Assembly: GCF_004349085.1 (NCBI RefSeq)
Contig: NZ_SMFM01000001.1
Span: forward strand, 124,001 to 188,000
Reading direction: 5' to 3'
Length of the DNA stretch: 64,000 nucleotides
Source of the DNA: Flavobacterium caseinilyticum
GTDB taxonomy: Bacteria > Bacteroidota > Bacteroidia > Flavobacteriales > Flavobacteriaceae
Positions 17,573 through 25,621 of this stretch are shown here, piece after piece (the first letter of the stretch is position 1; each line of letters begins with the position of its first letter). Position numbers and translations under genes: made by a program. Under the pieces are notes generated by a model that was not told where the DNA came from, searched no databases, and was given only the letters and a program-made list of their open reading frames with translations.

Positions 17573-18721
17573 ATGCAATTTTCAGAAATTTTAGGTCAGG
17601 AATATATCAAAAGTCATTTGACAAAAAGTGCTAATCTGGGCCGAATTCCTCACGCACAATTGTTCGTTGGTCCCGAAGGTAGCGGTACTTTACCAATGGC
17701 GATTGCTTATGCACAATATATTATTTGCAGCAATCAAAACGCCGAGAACTCCGGTTCAAACGAAGCGTGTAACCTTAAATTTAATAAAATTTCGCATCCG
17801 GATTTGCATTTTATTTACCCGACCGTAAGCACTGAAGAGGTAAAGACAAAGCCAAAAAGCATTGATTTCATCACAGAATGGAGACAGTTTTTAAGCGAAA
17901 ACCTTTACGGAAGCTTGTTTGAATGGTATCAAATGCTTGGCGTTAAGAACAAACAGGGCGAAATCAGAGTCGACGATGCGCAGGAAATCCTAAAATCTTT
18001 GTCTTTAAAATCCTTTGAAGGCGGATATAAAGTAATGATCATTTGGATGGCGGATAAATTAAACACTGCCGCTTCCAATAAACTATTGAAGTTACTGGAA
18101 GAGCCCACTGATAAAACCGTCTTTATCCTGATTTCTGAAAACGAGGAAGATATCATTCAAACGATTCGTTCCCGTTGTCAGGTTTTACATTTTAATGCTT
18201 TACCCGAAAAAATTATTGCCGAGGCTTTGGTCTCAAGAGAAAATATTGAATCTAAAACAGCGGTAAAAATAGCGCACCAGGCACAAGGAAATTATAATAA
18301 AGCACTGCAGCTATTGCAGCCGGACAGCGAATCTGTTTTTTTTGAAAAATGGTTTGTCGATTGGGTTCGTGCCGCTTTTAGAGCCAAAGGAAATGCCGCG
18401 GCAATTCAAGATTTGATCCAATGGAGCGAGCAAATAGCCGGTTTGGGAAGAGAAACTCAAAAGAAGTTTTTACATTTTTGTATTGATATGTTCCGTCAGG
18501 CATTGTTGCTGAATTATCAAAGTCCAAGTTTAGTTTATATCGAACCACAAGTGGAGAAATTCAAACTCGAGAATTTTGCGCCCTTTGTCAATGGCAATAA
18601 TATAAATGATATCTTTAAGGAGCTTTCGGACGCGATGTATCACATTGAACGCAATGGAAATGCTAAAATAATTTTAACCGATTTATCAATCAAACTTACC
18701 CGTTTAATTCACAAAAAATAA
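17573..18721 (+). CDS. holB: DNA polymerase III delta-prime subunit
   Basis: Clamp-loader subunit of the replicative polymerase, 382 residues from the start chosen here. The N-terminus MQFSEILGQEYIKSHLTKSA matches the family; an upstream in-frame start at 17525 would add an odd hydrophobic extension. The P-loop is degenerate (GPEGSGTL), as expected for delta-prime, which does not hydrolyse ATP. A cysteine pair around CSNQN...EACN belongs to the reduced zinc module, and SHPDLHFIYPT follows. The sensor-1-like segment NKLLKLLEEPTDKTVFILIS and the SRC-type arginine motif (TIRSRCQVL) are intact. A DoxX-like gene follows after 4 bp. Confidence 0.93.
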   Translation: MQFSEILGQEYIKSHLTKSANLGRIPHAQLFVGPEGSGTLPMAIAYAQYIICSNQNAENSGSNEACNLKFNKISHPDLHFIYPTVSTEEVKTKPKSIDFITEWRQFLSENLYGSLFEWYQMLGVKNKQGEIRVDDAQEILKSLSLKSFEGGYKVMIIWMADKLNTAASNKLLKLLEEPTDKTVFILISENEEDIIQTIRSRCQVLHFNALPEKIIAEALVSRENIESKTAVKIAHQAQGNYNKALQLLQPDSESVFFEKWFVDWVRAAFRAKGNAAAIQDLIQWSEQIAGLGRETQKKFLHFCIDMFRQALLLNYQSPSLVYIEPQVEKFKLENFAPFVNGNNINDIFKELSDAMYHIERNGNAKIILTDLSIKLTRLIHKK

Positions 18722-18725
18722 AAAC

Positions 18726-19109
18726 ATGAACAACATTACTTCTATTTTAATATTGATTTTTCTGGCCATCACTTTTCTTCAATCCGGTTACGACAAACTG
18801 TTTCATTGGAAAGACAATGTCGATTGGTTAAAAGGACATTTTTCACAAACCCCATTAAAAAACCAAGTCCCATTAGCTTTGCTCAATATTTTAATTTTAG
18901 AATTAATATCTGGTATTTTGTGCGTTGTTGGCTGTATCGAATTAATTGTAAACAACGGAAGAATTTTTGGTTTTTACGGCGCAGTTTTTTCTTGCGTAAC
19001 TCTATTGATGTTGCTTTTCGGACAACGAATGGCCAAAGATTATGATGGTGCCAGAACTATTGTTATTTATTTTATACCAGCGATATTGGCCGTTTATTGG
19101 TTAAACTAA
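18726..19109 (+). CDS. DoxX-like small membrane protein
   Basis: A 127-residue protein with four predicted transmembrane helices at about 4-22, 47-70, 78-97 and 105-125. The first helix ends in FLQSGYDKLFHWKDN, the usual DoxX-type S/G.xK pattern, followed by a short amphipathic segment. DoxX-family proteins sit in the inner membrane and some are tied to redox or thiosulfate metabolism, but most are uncharacterised. It begins 4 bp after holB, so it is probably co-transcribed. No functional link to replication is apparent. Confidence 0.8.
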   Translation: MNNITSILILIFLAITFLQSGYDKLFHWKDNVDWLKGHFSQTPLKNQVPLALLNILILELISGILCVVGCIELIVNNGRIFGFYGAVFSCVTLLMLLFGQRMAKDYDGARTIVIYFIPAILAVYWLN

Positions 19110-19153
19110 AATACAATCCACATTAAAAAACAGAACTTACTTTTATATAAAAA

Positions 19154-19663
19154 ATGACTCCAAAACATCCTTCCGAATCTTTAACGACACTAACCGATTT
19201 GGTTTTGCCAAGCGAAACTAATCCTTTGAATAATCTTTTTGGCGGTGAATTATTAGCCCGCATGGATCGCGCGGCAAGCATCGCGGCAAGAAGACACTCC
19301 AGAAGAATTGTAGTTACGGCATCTGTAAATCACGTGGCTTTTAACAGAGCTATTCCTCTGGGAAGTGTGGTTACTGTAGAAGCTAAAGTTTCCAGAGCTT
19401 TCAAGAGCTCTATGGAAATATTTATAGACATCTGGGTTGAAGACCGTGAATCTGGCAATAAAACTAAAGCTAATGAAGCTATTTATACTTTTGTAGCGGT
19501 AGATGACACCGGAAGACCTGTGGAAGTTCCGCAAATTGTTCCGGAAACAGAACTCGAACAACAGCGTTTTGATGCCGCGCTACGCCGCAAGCAACTGAGT
19601 TTGGTTTTGGCCGGGAAAATGAATCCTCATGACGCTACTGAATTGAAAGCTTTGTTTCTGTAA
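19154..19663 (+). CDS. acyl-CoA thioesterase (hotdog fold)
   Basis: A 169-residue hotdog-fold thioesterase of the YciA/BFIT branch. Characteristic segments are NPLNNLFGGELLARMDRAASIAA, with the catalytic asparagine/aspartate region, then VTASVNHVAFNRAIPLGSVV and MEIFIDIWVEDRESGNKTKA. It hydrolyses acyl-CoA to free acid and CoA in the cytoplasm, limiting CoA sequestration. A C-terminal acidic linker and helix follow. It sits about 45 bp downstream of the DoxX gene on the same strand and may be transcribed with it. Chain-length preference cannot be inferred. Confidence 0.92.
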   Translation: MTPKHPSESLTTLTDLVLPSETNPLNNLFGGELLARMDRAASIAARRHSRRIVVTASVNHVAFNRAIPLGSVVTVEAKVSRAFKSSMEIFIDIWVEDRESGNKTKANEAIYTFVAVDDTGRPVEVPQIVPETELEQQRFDAALRRKQLSLVLAGKMNPHDATELKALFL

Positions 19664-19866
19664 AAATGAAAATATTTTATTGGCTTTGACTACAAAATAA
19701 GAGTTGAAAATATTTTCGAAAGAGAAAATTCACATCAAAAAAAGAAGTATTTTTACGAAAAGATATATTACTTTAATTAAAATTTTCAGGGAAATTATTC
19801 ATCCTGTCAGTTTTTTACAATTATAAAAAATAATACAAATAGATGAAAGAAAAGGTAAAAGAAAAG

Positions 19867-20874
19867 ATGAGTACAGAGAAAGAAGCTAAATTAAAAGCGT
19901 TACAACTTACGCTAGACAAATTAGATAAAACCTACGGAAAAGGTACTGTGATGAAAATGGGTGACAAAGCCATTGAGGAAGTAGAAACTATATCTTCCGG
20001 ATCTTTGGGAATCGATTTAGCCTTGGGAGTTGGTGGGTATCCAAGAGGAAGGATTATTGAAATATACGGTCCGGAATCATCCGGTAAAACAACTTTGACA
20101 CTTCATGCAATTGCTGAAGCTCAAAAAGCAGGCGGAATTGCAGCATTTATTGATGCTGAACATGCTTTCGACAGAAATTATGCTGAGAAATTGGGTGTAG
20201 ATATTGAAAATCTAATCATTTCTCAACCTGATAACGGGGAGCAAGCATTAGAAATTGCTGAAAACTTGATTCGTTCAGGTGCAATTGATATTGTTGTAAT
20301 TGACTCAGTTGCTGCTCTGACTCCAAAAAGTGAGATCGAAGGTGAAATGGGAGATTCTAAAATGGGATTACATGCTCGTTTAATGTCTCAGGCATTGCGT
20401 AAATTGACAGGAACAATCAGCAAAACTCATTGTACGGTTTTCTTTATCAATCAATTGAGAGAAAAAATTGGAGTAATGTTTGGAAATCCGGAAACTACAA
20501 CTGGGGGAAATGCACTGAAATTTTACGCTTCGGTACGTTTAGACATTCGTCGTTCTACACAAATTAAAGATGGTGATAACGTACTTGGAAACAGAACCAA
20601 AGTAAAAGTGGTGAAAAACAAAGTGGCTCCGCCTTTCAAAATCGCTGAATTTGACATCATGTACGGGGAAGGTATTTCAAAAACCGGAGAGATTTTAGAT
20701 CTTGCCGTAGAATTTGAAATCATCAAAAAAGCGGGATCTTGGTTTAGTTATGGTGAAACCAAATTAGGACAAGGACGTGATGCTGTGAAATCTTTAATAA
20801 AAGACAATCCTGAATTAGCCGATGAGCTTGAACAAAAAATTAAAGCCAGAATAAAAGAATTAGCAGAAGCATAA
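19867..20874 (+). CDS. recA: recombinase A
   Basis: Strand-exchange and SOS coprotease protein, 335 residues from the ATG at 19867. The start chosen gives [20 protein letters not shown], which matches flavobacterial RecA; the in-frame ATG at 19843 would add eight lysine-rich residues and is less likely. The Walker A motif GPESSGKTT lies at 68-76, the Walker B region at [12 protein letters not shown], and loop L2 at [18 protein letters not shown]. Helical C-terminal residues end in EIDs of low complexity. A long palindromic terminator follows immediately. I see no clear LexA-type palindrome in the 200-bp leader, although an AT-rich repeat AAAATATTTT occurs twice there. Confidence 0.97.
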   Translation: MSTEKEAKLKALQLTLDKLDKTYGKGTVMKMGDKAIEEVETISSGSLGIDLALGVGGYPRGRIIEIYGPESSGKTTLTLHAIAEAQKAGGIAAFIDAEHAFDRNYAEKLGVDIENLIISQPDNGEQALEIAENLIRSGAIDIVVIDSVAALTPKSEIEGEMGDSKMGLHARLMSQALRKLTGTISKTHCTVFFINQLREKIGVMFGNPETTTGGNALKFYASVRLDIRRSTQIKDGDNVLGNRTKVKVVKNKVAPPFKIAEFDIMYGEGISKTGEILDLAVEFEIIKKAGSWFSYGETKLGQGRDAVKSLIKDNPELADELEQKIKARIKELAEA

Positions 20875-20878
20875 AACG

Positions 20879-20912
20879 AAAAAAGAGTTCACCGCGGTGA
20901 ACTCTTTTTTTT
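20879..20912 (+). terminator. recA terminator, 32-bp perfect palindrome
   Basis: AAAAAAGAGTTCACCG (20879-20894) is followed directly by its exact complement (20895-20910) and extra T residues. It forms a GC-capped hairpin with A and T runs on both sides, so it can end transcripts from both recA and the convergent acyltransferase gene. Confidence 0.9.
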
Positions 20913-20923
20913 ATAATAGAGTA

Positions 20924-21691
20924 TTAAAAAGCAAACTTATTTTCATCCTTAGTACTTTCAAATTCCTGTAATTGACAATAAATGATGTCTCGTACTTCTT
21001 CCCGTATTTCTTTTCTGTCTTCCCCTTTTTTTCCCATTGTTTCCACATGAGTATGCATTTTGACCCTCATCAAACCCGGGCTACCACTGAAAAAAGTATA
21101 AGAAAATCTTTTTTTATTGTCTGCAAAAGTGATGGGAACAATCGGTATTTCATGATCTATTGCCAAACGAAAAGCACCATCTTTAAAAGTATCTAATAAT
21201 ACCGCTTCATCATTTGGAACTCCGCCCTCGGGGAAAATACAAATGCTCAACCCTTGATTAATTCTTTTTTGAGCACGATTAAAGACTTCCATTCTGCTTT
21301 TTGAAGAACTTCTGTCGACTAAAATACAGGTTCTTTTATAGAAAAACCCAAACAACGGAATCTTTGACAATTCTTTTTTACCCACAAAAACAAACGGATT
21401 TCTGGTCAGGGCAAGCATCAGCATAATATCGGCCATAGAAGTATGATTGGCCACAATCATATAACTTTTTTGGCCTTCCATTTCTTGGTTTTTTTCTATT
21501 TTATAATAAAACCCCATTCCGAAAAGAATGAATTTCGCCCAAATTCGAGCCATCTTAAAAAAATAAGGATAGCCGCTTTCAGTCAAAATGGAAAGCACTA
21601 AAAAAGGAAACATAACCAGTATGGGAATGGCCATCAAAATATAAAACCATACGCGCCAAAGTGTCCAAAATATAATTTTTAATCCTCTCAT
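20924..21691 (-). CDS. 1-acyl-sn-glycerol-3-phosphate acyltransferase, second copy
   Basis: A 255-residue PlsC/LPLAT-family acyltransferase. The catalytic motif is NHTSMAD (H83 to D88) and the acceptor motif is FPEGG at 153-157, which differs from the FPEGTRS of the first copy at 10.6 kb. Two hydrophobic N-terminal segments (about 7-37) anchor it. The altered acceptor loop suggests a different acceptor, for example an ornithine- or other amino-lipid, but this is inference. A -7 element TACTTTTG (21697-21704, minus) ends five bases before the ATG, implying a very short leader. Confidence 0.85.
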   Translation of the reverse strand: MRGLKIIFWTLWRVWFYILMAIPILVMFPFLVLSILTESGYPYFFKMARIWAKFILFGMGFYYKIEKNQEMEGQKSYMIVANHTSMADIMLMLALTRNPFVFVGKKELSKIPLFGFFYKRTCILVDRSSSKSRMEVFNRAQKRINQGLSICIFPEGGVPNDEAVLLDTFKDGAFRLAIDHEIPIVPITFADNKKRFSYTFFSGSPGLMRVKMHTHVETMGKKGEDRKEIREEVRDIIYCQLQEFESTKDENKFAF

Positions 21692-21750
21692 AAGTCCAAA
21701 AGTAAGAAATCATAAGTTATGATGAGTAAAAAATATTCTTGCGTTTTTCA

Positions 21751-21842
21751 ACATATAAGTCATATAAGTTTTTAAGTTACTACTCAATTATAACTTCTCC
21801 TTTTAATCATCAAAGCTTTATTGACTTAAATGACTTATCAGG
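21751..21842. repeat. ACATATAAGTCATATAAGT repeat and degenerate partner upstream of trpS
   Basis: The motif at 21751-21769 recurs at 22974 and, inverted, at 23019-23037 on the other side of trpS. A degenerate inverted partner (TTGACTTAAATGACTTATCA) lies at about 21818-21838. Copies of this motif seem to be dispersed intergenic repeats. Confidence 0.55.
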
Positions 21843-21918
21843 TTATAATAAACTTTGCTGATGCATTTTCGAACAAATTGGTTCTTAAAATTTTCGAATT
21901 TGCGGTGAAAAATAAAAA

Positions 21919-21967
21919 ACTTTGCGAACTTTGCGAAAAACTTCGCAACCTTTGCGGTAAAAAGTTA
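21919..21967 (+). repeat. CTTTGCG short tandem repeats before trpS
   Basis: Four related units (CTTTGCGAA at 21920, CTTTGCG at 21929, CTTCGC at 21941, CTTTGCGG at 21950) precede the trpS start by about 20 bp. The TTTG cores could also resemble -7 elements, so this may be a promoter-like repeat rather than plain junk. Confidence 0.55.
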
Positions 21968-21983
21968 AAAGTTAAAAATAATA

Positions 21984-22958
21984 ATGGCAAAAATACTTAC
22001 AGGCGTTCAAAGTACCGGAACACCACATTTAGGAAACTTACTTGGCGCAATCATTCCCGCAATAGCCTTATCAAATAAACCTGAAAACGAATCGTTTCTT
22101 TTCATTGCCGATTTGCACTCGATAACGCAAATAAAAAACGGTGAAACCTTACGAACAAATACTTACAGCACCGCAGCGGCTTGGCTTGCCTGTGGTTTGA
22201 ATGTAGATAAAGTAGTTTTCTACAGACAATCGGACGTGCCGCAAACAGCGGAATTATCATGGTATTTAAGCTGTTTTTTTCCTTTTCAACGCTTGACCTT
22301 AGCGCATTCATTCAAAGATAAAGCAGACAGGCTGGAAGACGTAAACGCTGGTTTGTTTTCGTATCCAATGCTGATGGCTGCCGATATTTTATTATACGAT
22401 GCCCAATTCGTTCCTGTTGGAAAAGACCAATTGCAACACGTTGAAATCACTCGTGATGTAGCGTCCCGTTTCAACCATCAGATGGGAGAAACGTTTGTAC
22501 TTCCCGAAGCCAAAATTCAGGAAGACAGTATGCTGATTCCGGGAACAAATGGCGGAAAAATGAGTAAATCTGCGAATAACATTATCAATATTTTTCTGGA
22601 GGACAAAGCCTTACGCAAACAGGTTATGAGCATAGAAACCGACAGCACGCCACTGGAAGATCCTAAAAATCCTGAAACCTGTAATGCGTTTGCTATTTAT
22701 AAATTACTGGCAAATGAAGAACAAATAGCCACAATGACTGCCAATTATCTGGGTGGAAATTACGGTTACGGTCACGCCAAACAAGCCCTGTTTGAATTGA
22801 TAACCGAAACCTTCAAAACAGAGAGAGAGAAATACAATTATTACATGAACAACCTTCCTGAAGTTGATGCTTTACTCAAGAAAGGAGCCGAAAAAGCAGG
22901 AGTTGTTGCTAATGGTGTTTTGGCAAGAGTGAGAGAAAAATTAGGATTTGAGGTGTAA
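21984..22958 (+). CDS. trpS: tryptophanyl-tRNA synthetase
   Basis: Class I aminoacyl-tRNA synthetase that charges tRNA-Trp. The protein has 324 residues, the usual bacterial size. The HIGH-type motif appears as TGTPHLGNLLGAI near the N-terminus and the KMSKS motif as NGGKMSKSANNI at about 190-201. Other family landmarks are FIADLHSIT, the ADILLYDA segment and QLQHVEITRDVA. The gene is flanked on both sides by short inverted repeats of the ACATATAAGTCATATAAGT type and stands as a single unit between a divergent acyltransferase and the convergent dprA. Confidence 0.96.
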   Translation: MAKILTGVQSTGTPHLGNLLGAIIPAIALSNKPENESFLFIADLHSITQIKNGETLRTNTYSTAAAWLACGLNVDKVVFYRQSDVPQTAELSWYLSCFFPFQRLTLAHSFKDKADRLEDVNAGLFSYPMLMAADILLYDAQFVPVGKDQLQHVEITRDVASRFNHQMGETFVLPEAKIQEDSMLIPGTNGGKMSKSANNIINIFLEDKALRKQVMSIETDSTPLEDPKNPETCNAFAIYKLLANEEQIATMTANYLGGNYGYGHAKQALFELITETFKTEREKYNYYMNNLPEVDALLKKGAEKAGVVANGVLARVREKLGFEV

Positions 22959-22973
22959 AAATCTATTTTTAAA

Positions 22974-23037
22974 ACATATAAGTCATGTAATATTTTTTAA
23001 GTTTAATACTTCACGAAAACTTATATGACTTATATGG
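22974..23037. terminator. imperfect hairpin between trpS and dprA
   Basis: ACATATAAGTCATGTAA (from 22974) pairs with TTATATGACTTATATGG (ending 23037) with about three mismatches across a 30-nt loop. It sits between two convergent stop codons and could serve as a weak bidirectional terminator, or be another copy of the dispersed repeat seen upstream of trpS. Confidence 0.4.
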
Positions 23038-23043
23038 TAAAAA

Positions 23044-24144
23044 TCAAATCGCCTCAAACAATTTCCCCGGCAAAGGCCGAATCACGCCTTTCAGTTCCAT
23101 ATTTAACAGCATTCCTGAGATTCTATAAATAGGAAAATCACAACGAAGGGCAATAATATCCATCAGTTCTTTCCCGGTTTTCAGCAGGTAGTCATACACT
23201 TTTTGTTCGTCATCATCTAAGCTTACAAACAATTGTTTCTGTACGGATTTGGATTCCTTCTGAATATCCCAATTCAAAATATAAATCAAATCTGCGGCAC
23301 TGGTCAGGACATTTGCTTTTTGGGTTTTTATCAGATTGTTGCAACCCTGGCTGAACTTATCCGTAACGCGTCCCGGAACTGCAAAAACATCACGGTTATA
23401 ATCATTGGCCATATTTGCAGTAATCAACGATCCGCCTCTATCTGCTGATTCAATTACGATTGTCGCTTCAGACATTCCGGCAACGATTCTATTTCTACGA
23501 ACGAAATTTTCTTTATCCGGATTTGAGGAACTCCAAAATTCGGTCATGAAACCACCGTTCTGCTCGACTTTGGCCACATATTTCTTATGGGTTTTGGGGT
23601 ATATTTGGTTGAGTCCATGAGCGAGGACGCCTATAGTCTGTAAATTATTTTCCATTGCCAATTGATGCGCCACAATATCGACACCATACGCAAAACCGCT
23701 TACGATTATGGGATCAAGTGGAGCCAAATCTTCAATCAGTTTTCTGCAAAATTCCGTTCCGTACGAGGTAATTTGGCGCGTTCCTACAATGCTGATAATT
23801 TTTCTATTTTTTAAATTGATATTACCAGCTGTGAATAATAAAAGTGGTCCGTCAATACAGTGTTTCAACCGTTCCGGATAACCTTCGTCCTGAAAATAAA
23901 CTACATTAATTTCATTCGCTTTTATAAATTCCAGTTCCTGAGTTGCTTTTTCGAAAACCGATTTGTCTTTCAAATTTTTTAACAAAACAGATCCTACTCC
24001 ATCAATGGCAGCGACTTGTGATGCTTTTGTATTAAAAACAGCTTCTGCAGATCCAAAATGTGCGAGGAGTTTTTTGGCCATAATATCGCCAACTCCCTCT
24101 ATTCTTTGCAATGCCAATAAATATAATAAATCCTGTTCTTTCAT
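23044..24144 (-). CDS. dprA: DNA-processing protein DprA
   Basis: A 366-residue protein that loads RecA on incoming single-stranded DNA during natural transformation. The start is set at the ATG at 24144 (MKEQDLLYLLALQRIEGVGD); an in-frame codon at 24237 would add 31 residues unlike the family. An N-terminal helix-hairpin-helix region (about 10-60) precedes the Rossmann-like DprA/Smf core (about 70-280), which has ISIVGTRQITSYG, VSGFAYGVDIVAH and FVRRNRIVAGMSEATIVIES. A C-terminal winged helix (about 300-360) completes it. Presence of dprA suggests a potential for DNA uptake, although many non-competent bacteria retain it. Confidence 0.95.
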   Translation of the reverse strand: MKEQDLLYLLALQRIEGVGDIMAKKLLAHFGSAEAVFNTKASQVAAIDGVGSVLLKNLKDKSVFEKATQELEFIKANEINVVYFQDEGYPERLKHCIDGPLLLFTAGNINLKNRKIISIVGTRQITSYGTEFCRKLIEDLAPLDPIIVSGFAYGVDIVAHQLAMENNLQTIGVLAHGLNQIYPKTHKKYVAKVEQNGGFMTEFWSSSNPDKENFVRRNRIVAGMSEATIVIESADRGGSLITANMANDYNRDVFAVPGRVTDKFSQGCNNLIKTQKANVLTSAADLIYILNWDIQKESKSVQKQLFVSLDDDEQKVYDYLLKTGKELMDIIALRCDFPIYRISGMLLNMELKGVIRPLPGKLFEAI

Positions 24145-24286
24145 ACTAAATTGATGTATTAGTAATTCTTTTTTTAAAAAAATCTTCTTGCATTGAATGA
24201 TTAAATCACTCTTTTGAGTACAATTTTTGATCTGCATTCGAAAAAGTAACTCTTTGAAACTGAAATGTATAAAATTTTAAGCGGAT

Positions 24287-24319
24287 TGTTAATAAAAATT
24301 GTGGATAAAATTTTGATAA
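24287..24319 (-). promoter_or_regulatory. three DnaA-box-like nonamers, one exact
   Basis: TGTGGATAA at 24300-24308 is the exact complement of the DnaA box TTATCCACA. It is flanked by TGTTAATAA (24287-24295) and TTTTGATAA (24311-24319). All three point the same way and lie in the 200-bp gap between divergent dprA and the HU/SPOR gene, overlapping the latter's promoter. Confidence 0.5.
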
Positions 24320-24341
24320 CTATTTTGGTTGTATAACTTTG
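24312..24341 (+). promoter_or_regulatory. promoter of the HU/SPOR gene, TTTG-N18-TAACTTTG
   Basis: A TTTG -33 element (24312-24315) and an exact -7 element TAACTTTG (24334-24341) are spaced by 18 bp. The ATG at 24347 follows five bases later, so the transcript would be almost leaderless. The -33 element overlaps a DnaA-box-like site. Confidence 0.6.
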
Positions 24342-24346
24342 TAAAT

Positions 24347-25291
24347 ATGAAAATCGAACTTTACATCGCGCAGCTATTATACCGTTACCAATGTGTAACC
24401 GTTCCGGGTTTTGGAGCTTTTTTGACCGAAATTCAATCGGCTAAACTAAACGAAAGCTCGAATTCATTTTCTCCTCCAAAGAAAATGATTTCCTTCAATG
24501 CTAATTTGAAAAACAATGATGGTTTATTAGCCAATCATATTGCGTTAGCAGAGAAAACTTCTTATGAATATGCTGTAAGTGCGATTCAATATGAAGTTTT
24601 TACTTGGAAAAAAGCATTGGAAGAAAATGAACTTTTTTCTATAAAAAATATAGGTGATCTTCGCTTGAACGCAGATAAAAACATCGTTTTCACTCCATAC
24701 GACCAAACGAATTATTTAACCAGTTCTTTTGGGTTGGCTCCTTTTGTTTCACCACTTGTAAAAAGAGAAATCTTCGAAAAAGAAATAGAAGCAATCGAAG
24801 AAAAAGCAACTATCACAATGGTTCCTGAAACAAGAACAGCGAATCCATATTTAAAATATGCCGCTATTTTTGTATTAGGATTGGGAATTGCAGGAAGTGT
24901 TGGTTATCCAATGTACCAAAACCAAATCGCCTCAGAAACGATTCTTGTTGAAACTGCCGTTCAAAAACAAGTACAAAATAAAATTCAGCAAGCCACTTTC
25001 TTCATCGAAAGTCCGATTCCTGCTGTTACACTTTCTGTAAAATCCGATAAGGAAATGAAAATGCCATACCACATTATGGCTGGAGTGTACCGAGAAGAAA
25101 AAAATGCTAATAAAACACTTCGAATCCTAACTCGTTTAGGATATGATGCTAAACGAATTGCTCCCAACAAAAATGGTTTTTTACCGGTGATCTATGGCAG
25201 TTACGCAACAATCGCAGAAGCAGAAAAAGCAAAAGAAGAAATTCAGAAAAAACACAATCCCGAGGCTTGGATATTGATTCAATCACTATAA
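24347..25291 (+). CDS. HU-CCDC81 and SPOR domain protein
   Basis: A 314-residue inner-membrane protein. The start at ATG 24347 (MKIELYIAQLLYRYQCVTVP) is preferred to an upstream TTG at 24329. The first 60 residues resemble the bacterial CCDC81-like HU domain, with VPGFGAFLTE and the following helix, and a second HU-like half runs to about 130. A single transmembrane helix (about 170-190, YAAIFVLGLGIAGSVGYPMY) leads to a periplasmic linker and a C-terminal SPOR domain (about 235-314) for binding denuded glycan strands at the septum. Family members are thought to couple DNA or nucleoid to the division site; this is inferred from domains. An intrinsic terminator follows. Confidence 0.88.
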   Translation: MKIELYIAQLLYRYQCVTVPGFGAFLTEIQSAKLNESSNSFSPPKKMISFNANLKNNDGLLANHIALAEKTSYEYAVSAIQYEVFTWKKALEENELFSIKNIGDLRLNADKNIVFTPYDQTNYLTSSFGLAPFVSPLVKREIFEKEIEAIEEKATITMVPETRTANPYLKYAAIFVLGLGIAGSVGYPMYQNQIASETILVETAVQKQVQNKIQQATFFIESPIPAVTLSVKSDKEMKMPYHIMAGVYREEKNANKTLRILTRLGYDAKRIAPNKNGFLPVIYGSYATIAEAEKAKEEIQKKHNPEAWILIQSL

Positions 25292-25297
25292 TAACAG

Positions 25298-25327
25298 AAA
25301 CCCTATTCTTACCGAATAGGGTTTTTT
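25298..25327 (+). terminator. terminator of the HU/SPOR gene
   Basis: AAACCCTATTC (25298-25308) and its exact complement (25314-25324) form an 11-bp stem with a 5-nt loop and a trailing run of six T. It begins 7 bp after the stop codon. Confidence 0.9.
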
Positions 25328-25429
25328 AGTTCACAACACCTTATTAATAAAACTAAAATAAGACTAAATATTTCTATATAAAATTCGAAATCACAAAAAT
25401 TATTTTAACTAACAAAACGATTTAATACG

Positions 25430-25587
25430 TAAACAATGAGTTTTAGAGGCTAAGAGAATTCGCTTTGATCTATTTAAATATTTTAATTTCTTTTGTAAAA
25501 TTTAAGAATAAAGGCATCTAAATTGATTTGGGTAATTAATGATTATTTTTAAAACAAAAACTCTTAGCCTCTAAACCTCATTGTTTA
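25430..25587. repeat. 158-bp element bounded by 27-bp inverted repeats
   Basis: The left arm (25430-25456, beginning TAAACAATGAGTTTTAGAGG) matches the complement of the right arm (25561-25587) at 26 of 27 positions. The 104-bp interior is AT-rich with no reading frame. It fills most of the gene-free gap 25328-25621. It may be a MITE-like mobile remnant or a long hairpin; no target-site duplication is evident. Confidence 0.65.
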
Positions 25588-25621
25588 TGACAAAAAAATA
25601 ATCATGTAATTTTTAAAATTT

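Noticed and set aside
17525..17573. Upstream start for holB
   Set aside because: It adds a hydrophobic extension foreign to the family and lies upstream of the -7 element at 17561-17568.
19843..19866. Longer recA start
   Set aside because: It adds eight Lys/Glu-rich residues not seen in flavobacterial RecA, which starts MS(T/S)EKEAKLKAL.
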